A DNA stretch of 11,009 bases from Clostridia bacterium (lineage in GTDB: Bacteria > Bacillota > Clostridia > Oscillospirales > CAG-272): the NCBI GenBank assembly GCA_017621015.1, contig JAGAUC010000108.1:1-11009 (forward strand), written 5' to 3'. The translations under genes and the position numbers were made by a program. Below, one piece after another: positions 1 through 4,987 of the stretch (the stretch's first letter is position 1; the number at the start of each line of letters is the position of its first letter). A model generated the notes under the pieces. The model had not been told where the DNA came from. It did no database searches and saw only the letters and a program-made list of their open reading frames with translations.

Positions 1-1438
1 CGCCTGCCTCGCCTGTGGTAACGTGCGTGTTACGGATGGCGTCCAGAAGCGAGGTCTTACCGTGGTCAACGTGACCCATCACGCACACAACGGGTGCTCT
101 GGGCTCGAGATTCTCCGCCGTATCCTCACTCTCGTCAAACAGCTTCTCCTCGATGGTGACCACCACCTCCTTGGTGATGTTGGCCCCCAGCTCGTCGGCC
201 ACAAGGTAGGCCGTATCGTAGTCAATAAACTGGTTGACCGTTACCATCATACCCATCATCATCAGCTTCTTGACCACCTCAGCCGCTGTGACCTTCAGGC
301 GCGAGGCAAGCTCGCCCACCGAGATCTCGTCGGGGATGGAAACGTTGACGGGCACCTTCTTGACGGGAGCCGACGGCCCCTTCTTGCCCTTGCCGAAGCT
401 TCTCTGATTCTGAGCACCGGTATTTCTCTTGATTCGCTGGTTTCCGCCGCGCATATCGGCCACGGAGTCCGAAACAAACGAATTCAGTCTCTCATCGTAC
501 TTGGAAAGGTCCACCGAGCCGCCGCGCATATCCACCACACGCGTAGCGCCTCTCTGCTTGTTGACCGTTCCGCCGCCCTTGGGGGTCTGCTCGCGGATGA
601 TCTGCTGAGGCTGGAACTTCTCGCGGGGTCCGCCCTGGAAGTTGCCGCTGTCCTTATCACGCATACCGCCGCCAAAGCCGCCTGGCTGGGGACGACCGCC
701 CTGCGGACGACCTCCCTGCTGACCGCCAAAGCCACCCTGCGGACGGCCTCCCTGCTGGCCATTAAAGCCACCCTGCGGACGCGTTCCCTGCTGGCCATTA
801 AAGCCACCCTGCGGACGTGCGCCCTGCTGGCCATTAAAGCCGCCCTGAGGACGCGTGCCCTGCTGGCCGCCAAAGCCGCCTTGCGGACGTGCACCCGTCT
901 GGGGTGCCGCGGGACGTGCGGGAGGAGCCTTGGGCGCCGGAGCCGCGCTCACCTTCGGAGCCTCGGGCTTTTGAGGTGCCGCGGGCTTTGCCGCCACAGC
1001 CGGCTTCTCCTCCTTCTTTTCCACCGGAGTCTCGGGCTTCTTCACCTCAGGCTTGCTTTCCGCAGGCTTTTCGGCTTGCGGCTTGTCGGGTGCGACCTCG
1101 GCCTTTTTGGGCTCTGCCGCCTTCTCCTCCTTCTTTGCCGCCGGCTTCTGTGCCTCCGGCTCTACCACCTTCTCCTGCGGCTTCTCCGCAGGCTTTTCCT
1201 CGGCCTTCTTGGCCTTGGACGGAATATAGGTGATGCCATCGAGATAGTTTTCGATCTCGGTGATCTGATTGTCCTTTGTCATCGTGTCAAAAAGCACGTC
1301 GAATTCCACCGCCTCAAGTGATTTCTGCGTGTTCTTGACCTCAAAGCCCTTGGCGGTGAGAAGGTCCACGATGTCCTTGCTCTTCTTTCCAAGGTCCTTT
1401 GCCAATTGATTGATTTTAAACTGAGGGTTTACTGCCAT
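1..1438 (-). CDS. infB: Translation initiation factor IF-2, N-terminal part (cut by left edge)
   Basis: IF-2 is the GTPase that brings initiator fMet-tRNA to the 30S subunit and promotes 50S joining. The start is ATG at 1438, preceded by an AAAGGTGG-type ribosome binding site. The window holds 479 codons. Residues 1-60 are a first IF2_N domain (begins MAVNPQFKINQLAKDLGKKS). About 74-183 is a Lys/Glu/Ala/Pro-rich linker. Residues 184-258 are Gly/Gln/Arg tandem repeats. About 360-415 is a second IF2_N domain (ISVGELASRLKVTAAEVVKK). The G domain opens with the G1 P-loop GHVDHGKT at 455-462, and the window ends about 17 residues later. The linker is long: G1 lies near residue 455, compared with roughly 220 in B. 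subtilis, so the full protein is probably about 950 residues. It is the last gene of the leftward operon within the window, 38 bases after ylxQ. The identity is certain; the rest of the G domain and the C-terminal domains lie outside. Confidence 0.97.
   Translation of the reverse strand, partial: MAVNPQFKINQLAKDLGKKSKDIVDLLTAKGFEVKNTQKSLEAVEFDVLFDTMTKDNQITEIENYLDGITYIPSKAKKAEEKPAEKPQEKVVEPEAQKPAAKKEEKAAEPKKAEVAPDKPQAEKPAESKPEVKKPETPVEKKEEKPAVAAKPAAPQKPEAPKVSAAPAPKAPPARPAAPQTGARPQGGFGGQQGTRPQGGFNGQQGARPQGGFNGQQGTRPQGGFNGQQGGRPQGGFGGQQGGRPQGGRPQPGGFGGGMRDKDSGNFQGGPREKFQPQQIIREQTPKGGGTVNKQRGATRVVDMRGGSVDLSKYDERLNSFVSDSVADMRGGNQRIKRNTGAQNQRSFGKGKKGPSAPVKKVPVNVSIPDEISVGELASRLKVTAAEVVKKLMMMGMMVTVNQFIDYDTAYLVADELGANITKEVVVTIEEKLFDESEDTAENLEPRAPVVCVMGHVDHGKTSLLDAIRNTHVTTGEAG
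665..889 (-). repeat. 36-bp in-frame tandem repeat in the infB linker
   Basis: Five consecutive 36-bp units (889 down to 710) are followed by partial degenerate copies to 665. They encode 12-residue units of the form RPQGGF[N/G]GQQG[T/A/G], then RPQGG and RPQPGGFGGG. A CCCTGCGG-like anchor (plus strand) recurs at 699, 735, 771, 807, 843 and 879, exactly 36 bases apart. Unit-to-unit differences are few: mostly the Asn/Gly codon and the last residue. This suggests recent duplication by slippage or unequal recombination. The peptide is a flexible, positively charged, low-complexity segment between the two IF2_N domains. Such Gly/Gln/Arg-rich linkers occur in IF-2 of many Clostridia, but copy number here may vary between strains. 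Confidence 0.95.
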
Positions 1439-1476
1439 ACCTTACCCCACCTTTCTTTCGTGTTCGGATTGCTACG

Positions 1477-1806
1477 TCACAAAAACAGTTGTTCAAGGCC
1501 CTTTGCAAAGCTCGGATCGGTCACACCGACCGCGGCCAGCTCGCCGCTCTTTCCGAGCGCGTGGGCAAGCTCCGCTGTGGTAACCTTTACCGCATAGAGC
1601 GCCACGCCGTAATATTTGCATCGGTCCGAAAGTCGCTTTCTCGTATTCTCGGAGGCCCCGTCGGCCATCAGCACCATGCGGATGTCCTTTTTGCTCCCCA
1701 GGCTCTCGCAGATCTGCGGCGTGCCGCAGACCAGGCGTCCCGCCCGACGGCAAAGCCCAAGCAGGCCGAGAATTTTTGCCGTATCGTTTGCCTCTGACTT
1801 ACACAT
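1477..1806 (-). CDS. ylxQ: YlxQ, L7Ae-family RNA-binding protein
   Basis: This is a 109-residue member of the L7Ae/eL8 family, whose fold binds kink-turn RNA. The bacterial YlxQ branch sits almost always between ylxR and infB, and its precise role is not settled. Visible family features are ILGLLGLCRRAGRLVCGT near the N-terminus (residues 12-29) and the signature ADGASENTRKRLSDRC around 48-63. The start chosen is ATG at 1806, because a good AAGGAG lies ten bases upstream. The frame is open further, to a TTG at 1911, but that extension lies wholly inside ylxR and reads as low-quality Arg/Ser-rich sequence. The gene overlaps the ylxR stop codon by eight bases, so the two are probably translationally coupled. 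The length is normal for the family. Confidence 0.93.
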   Translation of the reverse strand: MCKSEANDTAKILGLLGLCRRAGRLVCGTPQICESLGSKKDIRMVLMADGASENTRKRLSDRCKYYGVALYAVKVTTAELAHALGKSGELAAVGVTDPSFAKGLEQLFL

Positions 1807-2074
1807 TATCCCCAAGCTCCTTTTCCATCGTGTCGTAGACCTCCTCGGGAATGGTGCATTCCAGGCTTTTTTCGATCCGCCCGGACTTGCGCGCCTTTTT
1901 GAGACAGCCAAGATCCTTACAAATGTATGCGCCGCGGCCGTTCATCTTTCCCTTAAAGTCCAGTGCGACCGTGCCCTCGGGCGTGCGCACCACACGAAGG
2001 AGCTCCGCCTTGGGCTTGTGCTCATTACAGCCAAGGCATCGGCGCTCGGGAATCTTACGTTTCTTTTGTTCCAT
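1799..2074 (-). CDS. ylxR: YlxR (DUF448), small RNA-binding protein
   Basis: This 91-residue protein has the DUF448/YlxR pattern: RRCLGCNEHKPKAELLRVVR (residues 11-30), followed by the loop GRGAYICKDLGC near 46-57. The family is small, basic and encoded between nusA and infB across Firmicutes. From memory, in B. subtilis it has been reported to bind RNase P and modulate its activity (name RnpM); I cannot verify that here. The gene starts three bases after the nusA stop codon and has only a weak ribosome binding site (GGAA about seven bases upstream). Coupling to nusA translation is therefore likely. Two Cys residues of the CLGC motif are present, plus two more in YIC and LGC; whether they bind metal is not known to me. 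Confidence 0.95.
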   Translation of the reverse strand: MEQKKRKIPERRCLGCNEHKPKAELLRVVRTPEGTVALDFKGKMNGRGAYICKDLGCLKKARKSGRIEKSLECTIPEEVYDTMEKELGDNV

Positions 2075-2077
2075 CTT

Positions 2078-3103
2078 TTATTCCGTCTTGATGTCGATCT
2101 TCATACCCGTAAGTCTGGCGGCAAGACGAGCGTTCTGCCCCTCCTTACCGATGGCAAGCGACAGCTGATCGGGCTCAACGATGACCTTGCAGCTTCTCTC
2201 GCCCGTCATAACGACCGACTCGACCTTTGCGGGGGCAAGAGCCGCCGCTACGTATTCCTCTTCACTCTCGCTGTACTTGACAATGTCGATCTTCTCACCG
2301 CCAAGCTCATCGACGATGCCGCCGATTCGCATACCGTGGTTACCGATACAAGCACCGACCGCATCCACATCCTCATCACGTGAGTACACCGCGATCTTAC
2401 TGCGCGAGCCGGCCTCACGTGCCACACCCTTGATGAGAACGATGCCGTCCTCGATCTCGGGGATCTCCAGCTCAAACATACGGCGAACAAGACCTGCGTG
2501 TGCACGCGAAAGCGTAACCAGCGGACCGCGCAGCTCCTTGTTGACCTCAAGAATGTAAACCTTGATCTTCTGACCGACCTCGTACTCCTCACCGGGGATC
2601 TGCTCGCTCTTCAGAAGCGTTGCCATACCCGTACCGGTATCCAGGATGGCGTTACCCGTCATCGGATCGATCTTGCTGACCGTAGCGGTGATGATCTCCT
2701 CGCGCTTGCTCTCGTAAGCCTGCTGCATGGCATTTCTCTCACCCTCACGGATGGCCTGAATGATGACCGACTTGGCCGCGCCCGCGCTCAGACGGCGGAA
2801 CTCCTTGGTCTTAAGCTCGGTCTCCACCACGCTGCCGATCTTGTGTCGACGGCTGATGGCCTTGGCCTGCTCCAGCGTAAGCTCGATCTCGGGGTTTTCA
2901 ACCTCCTCAACGACCGTCATCTGCTGGTACAGCTTTACATCCTGCTTAACAGGATCGATGAGCACGCGCACGTTGGTGTTGTTGCCGTACTCCTTCTTGT
3001 ACGCCGAGACGAGTGCCGCCTCGATCTTCTCGTACATATACTCCTTGGGTATGCCCTTTTCCTTCTCCAGCATATCCAGAGCGATGAAAAACTCCTTGTT
3101 CAT
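2078..3103 (-). CDS. nusA: Transcription termination/antitermination factor NusA
   Basis: NusA binds RNA polymerase and nascent RNA, and modulates pausing, intrinsic termination and antitermination of rRNA operons. The 341-residue product has the full bacterial core. Residues 1 to about 130 form the polymerase-binding N-terminal domain. An S1 domain spans about 134-200. KH1 contains GACIGNHGMRI (250-260, GXXG as GNHG). KH2 near 300-341 contains AIGKEGQNARLAARLTG (317-333). The diagnostic linker SRAHAGLVRRMFELEIPEIEDG is split around residues 199-220. It ends right after KH2 and lacks the C-terminal acidic repeats of proteobacterial NusA, as is usual in Firmicutes (B. subtilis 371 residues). 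The start is ATG at 3103 with AAAGGA upstream. It lies 22 bases after rimP and three bases before ylxR. Confidence 0.98.
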   Translation of the reverse strand: MNKEFFIALDMLEKEKGIPKEYMYEKIEAALVSAYKKEYGNNTNVRVLIDPVKQDVKLYQQMTVVEEVENPEIELTLEQAKAISRRHKIGSVVETELKTKEFRRLSAGAAKSVIIQAIREGERNAMQQAYESKREEIITATVSKIDPMTGNAILDTGTGMATLLKSEQIPGEEYEVGQKIKVYILEVNKELRGPLVTLSRAHAGLVRRMFELEIPEIEDGIVLIKGVAREAGSRSKIAVYSRDEDVDAVGACIGNHGMRIGGIVDELGGEKIDIVKYSESEEEYVAAALAPAKVESVVMTGERSCKVIVEPDQLSLAIGKEGQNARLAARLTGMKIDIKTE

Positions 3104-3125
3104 ACTTTTAATTCCTTTCGTTCAA

Positions 3126-3599
3126 TCAATCTCCGAAATCAAATACCGTTTTCATTTTGGAAACCGCCGCACGCGGGAAGCTGAGCGCTCCGCTCGCTGT
3201 TTCCAGTGCGATCTCGCCATCCTCATAGTCGGCCAGAATGCCCGAAAAGCTCTTCGAGCCATTGACCGGCGCATAGAGTCTTACCTCCACGCGCGCGCCG
3301 ATCGACGCCAGAATGTGCTCGTCGGTCCTGAGGTCGCGCTCAATACCGGGTGAGCTTACCTCCAGGTAGTACGCCCCCTCAATGGGGTCTGCCTCGTCAA
3401 GAATGGGGTCAATGGCGCGGTGCATTTTCTCGCAATCCTCAATGCCGATGCCCTCCTCCTTGTCGATGGTCACGCGAAGGATCATCTTGGTGCCCTCCTT
3501 GACGTACTCCACGTCCCACAGAAGGTATCCAAACTCCTCTGCCACGGGAAGGATCAGCGCTCTCACCGTTCCCGCCACGTTCCTTGAAGCTGTAGCCAT
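3126..3599 (-). CDS. rimP: Ribosome maturation factor RimP
   Basis: RimP assists late assembly of the 30S subunit and binds it near S12. The 157-residue product matches the family length. It shows the N-terminal domain pattern FGYLLWDVEYVKEGTKMILRV split over residues 23-43, and the family signature YYLEVSSPGIERDLRT (77-92). After this comes the small C-terminal SH3-like domain (about 93-157, ending TVFDFGD). I chose ATG at 3599 because GAGGAG lies nine bases upstream. A TTG at 3623 in the same frame would place that ribosome binding site inside the coding sequence and is not needed. It is the first gene of the leftward operon, transcribed from the promoter at 3662-3690 through a leader of about 57 bases that contains a UUCG hairpin. 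Confidence 0.97.
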   Translation of the reverse strand: MATASRNVAGTVRALILPVAEEFGYLLWDVEYVKEGTKMILRVTIDKEEGIGIEDCEKMHRAIDPILDEADPIEGAYYLEVSSPGIERDLRTDEHILASIGARVEVRLYAPVNGSKSFSGILADYEDGEIALETASGALSFPRAAVSKMKTVFDFGD

Positions 3600-3608
3600 A
3601 ATCAAACG

Positions 3609-3614
3609 CTCCTC
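3609..3614 (-). promoter_or_regulatory. rimP ribosome binding site
   Basis: GAGGAG on the minus strand lies nine bases before the ATG at 3599. It decides the rimP start against the upstream in-frame TTG at 3623. It lies immediately downstream of the leader hairpin and an unpaired AU-rich spacer, so it is probably accessible when the hairpin is folded. Confidence 0.85.
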
Positions 3615-3625
3615 ATCTAACAATT

Positions 3626-3649
3626 AAGAGTGGACCGAAGCCCACTCTC
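3626..3649 (-). promoter_or_regulatory. UUCG-capped stem-loop at the 5' end of the rimP operon mRNA
   Basis: Read on the minus strand, arms AGAGTGG and CCACTCT (3648-3642 and 3633-3627) pair perfectly. They extend inward through a G-U and a C-G pair to a UUCG tetraloop (C-UUCG-G), and outward by one G-U pair. The G-U pair forms only in the leftward transcript; in plus-strand RNA that position is an A-C mismatch. The predicted start site at about 3655 puts the stem six or seven bases from the 5' end. No run of U follows, so it is not an intrinsic terminator. A 5' mRNA-stabilising or protein-binding structure is more likely. The structure is seen directly; the function is inferred. Confidence 0.75.
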
Positions 3650-3661
3650 ATAACCTAACAT

Positions 3662-3690
3662 AGTATATCACACTTTTTACCCATATGCAA
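3662..3690 (-). promoter_or_regulatory. Sigma-A type promoter for the rimP-nusA-ylxRQ-infB operon
   Basis: On the minus strand the -35 box is TTGCAT (3690-3685), with a 17-base spacer (3684-3668) and a -10 box TATACT (3667-3662). TGA just before the -10 box gives an extended -10 element. A- and T-rich tracts lie directly upstream (3694-3729) and could act as an UP element. The predicted start of transcription is near 3655. It points at rimP and is the only good leftward promoter in this gap. Confidence 0.8.
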
Positions 3691-3773
3691 GGGTTTTTTA
3701 AAATTTTTTTCATCTTTTTTTATATTTTTCCAAAAGTAACGCCAAAAAAACACACATTCTCCGCATTTAACTG

Positions 3774-3802
3774 TTTACAAATTCGAAAAACTATGGTATA
3801 CT
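3774..3802 (+). promoter_or_regulatory. Sigma-A type promoter for the DUF2232-gdpP-rplI-dnaB array
   Basis: The -35 box is TTTACA (3774-3779), the spacer is 17 bases, and the -10 box is TATACT (3797-3802) with an extended TGG ahead of it. The predicted start of transcription is near 3809, giving a leader of about 33 bases to the ATG at 3842. A perfect TATAAT also occurs at 3805-3810 but lacks a matching -35 at proper spacing, so it is the less likely -10. The region between the two divergent promoters (3691-3773) holds T- and A-tracts and nothing else I recognise. Confidence 0.8.
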
Positions 3803-3824
3803 ACTATAATATGAATGGAAAAAG

Positions 3825-3831
3825 AAAGGAG
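3825..3831 (+). promoter_or_regulatory. Ribosome binding site of the DUF2232 gene
   Basis: AAAGGAG lies ten bases before ATG 3842. The longer in-frame start at ATG 3815 would put this site inside the coding region and leave only a few bases of leader after the predicted transcription start. 3842 is therefore preferred. Confidence 0.75.
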
Positions 3832-3841
3832 ACAGTCGGAT

Positions 3842-4966
3842 ATGAACGGTATACCAAGCGGCGACGCACGCCGTCTTCCTCTCGCTCCTTCCCTGATCCT
3901 TTCCGCGGCGCTTGCCTTCTTTATGGTATTCTGCGCCATCCCTGAGGTTATTTTCTGCCGATATATGGTCGTGCTTGTCTTTGTGCTTCTGCTTTTTGTG
4001 GCCGTTCGCTCAAGGCTTGTCACCGCCCTTTCGATCCTCCCCTGTATGATGGCCTTTCTCGCCGCCGAGAGCTCTCCGAGCTTTGCGCTGCTGCTTTGCG
4101 CCGTTGCCGTCATCGGCTATGGCGGCTTTGCCATCACGGCGGTGCATCCGATCTTGGTCATAGCCACACCGGTAGCGGCCTACCTTCTCGGCTTTGCGAT
4201 CACCGCAAATCCGATGCGCGCACTTTTCTCGCTGACTCTGGTTCCGTTTGCCGTCGTGGCGGCGGTCTCCCTTCGCCTGCGCCTTTCGCGAACCGCCTCG
4301 GTCGCCGCCGTTTCCACGGCACTTGTGATCGGATTTTTGGCGCTGGTCGTCCTTTCGGTGATCGTGGGTGGCGGCTCACTTTCGGCTGACACGCTCCGCG
4401 CGTTTGTTCTGTACGCCAAGGAGCTTCTGACCCAAAGCCTCACCCCGCTTACCGAGGTTACAGAGCTTTCCGCCATTTTTGGCGTAACGGCCGAAACGGT
4501 ATCGGCCACGGTCAACAGCATCCTGCGACTGTCGCCCACTATGCTGATCGTACCGATCGAGATCCTTTCCTACCTTGCCTGTCTCATTGCGATCACGCTC
4601 AGAGGCTCGCAATTTCCGGACGAAGAACTGCCCGCGCGGTGTCGCCTGTTCCGCATGAGCGCGCCCTCGGCCGTACTTTTCCTTGTCAGCTTTGCCCTCT
4701 CGCTTTTGCCGGCCGGCAGGAGCGACGCATTTGGCATTTTTCTGGTATCGGCGCTCAACCTTGCGCTGATCCTGATGCCCGGCCTTGCGCTTTGCGGTGC
4801 GATCCAGATCTTTGTTTCCTTCCGCAAAAAACGCTCGCTTCCACCCCTTCTGCTTATCATCCTTTGCCTTTGGTTTTCCTCGCTGTTGCCTATGATCCTC
4901 GCGTGTGTGGGTGCCTTCGGCATCCTTCGCACCGAGAAAGCGTGGCAGAAAAACCAACAACCTTAA
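3842..4966 (+). CDS. DUF2232 (YybS-like) multi-pass membrane protein
   Basis: A 374-residue, very hydrophobic protein. I count about ten or eleven membrane segments: near residues 15-33, 37-53, 57-75, 79-98, 100-120, 125-145 and 153-178, then after a soluble stretch of roughly 70 residues, segments near 237-256, 278-295, 305-335 and 345-365. The C-terminus (LPMILACVGAFGILRTEKAW) resembles the DUF2232 end. The assignment rests on this topology and on position: in Firmicutes a YybS/DUF2232 gene commonly sits directly before gdpP, rplI and dnaB. The family's biochemical role is unknown to me; an accessory or transport role linked to GdpP is a guess. It is the first gene of the rightward array, 21 bases before gdpP. 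It is longer than B. subtilis YybS (about 309 residues). ATG 3815 is a possible but less likely alternative start. Confidence 0.82.
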   Translation: MNGIPSGDARRLPLAPSLILSAALAFFMVFCAIPEVIFCRYMVVLVFVLLLFVAVRSRLVTALSILPCMMAFLAAESSPSFALLLCAVAVIGYGGFAITAVHPILVIATPVAAYLLGFAITANPMRALFSLTLVPFAVVAAVSLRLRLSRTASVAAVSTALVIGFLALVVLSVIVGGGSLSADTLRAFVLYAKELLTQSLTPLTEVTELSAIFGVTAETVSATVNSILRLSPTMLIVPIEILSYLACLIAITLRGSQFPDEELPARCRLFRMSAPSAVLFLVSFALSLLPAGRSDAFGIFLVSALNLALILMPGLALCGAIQIFVSFRKKRSLPPLLLIILCLWFSSLLPMILACVGAFGILRTEKAWQKNQQP

Positions 4967-4987
4967 ACGACCGAAAGGAGTTTTCGC

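Noticed and set aside
23..1321. 432-codon plus-strand open frame opposite infB
   Set aside because: It is antisense to a clear IF-2 reading frame. Its Leu/Arg/His-rich low-complexity sequence mirrors the infB repeats and linker, and it has no family resemblance.
1806..1814. TTATCCCCA resembling a DnaA box
   Set aside because: A single imperfect match at the ylxR/ylxQ junction, with no cluster of boxes. The divergent gap at 3600-3841 also lacks DnaA-box clusters, so no replication origin is supported.
1807..1911. N-terminal extension of ylxQ to TTG 1911
   Set aside because: It lies entirely within ylxR, reads as Arg/Ser-rich non-family sequence, and a good ribosome binding site serves ATG 1806.
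3600..3623. Longer rimP from TTG at 3623
   Set aside because: The GAGGAG site that fits ATG 3599 would fall inside the coding sequence. The extra eight residues are not family-like.
3679..3700. ACCC-N8-GGGT followed by T-run as an intrinsic terminator
   Set aside because: The stem has only four pairs, no plus-strand gene ends upstream, and it overlaps the leftward -35 box.
3600..3841. Non-coding RNA or riboswitch in the largest intergenic gap
   Set aside because: Both promoters are placed so that the leaders are only about 57 and 33 bases. Apart from the UUCG hairpin there is no room or structure for a known riboswitch class.
3685..3945. 86-codon plus-strand frame across the divergent intergenic region
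   Set aside because: It starts at a -35 element, runs through T- and A-tracts and into the DUF2232 gene in another frame, with no ribosome binding site.
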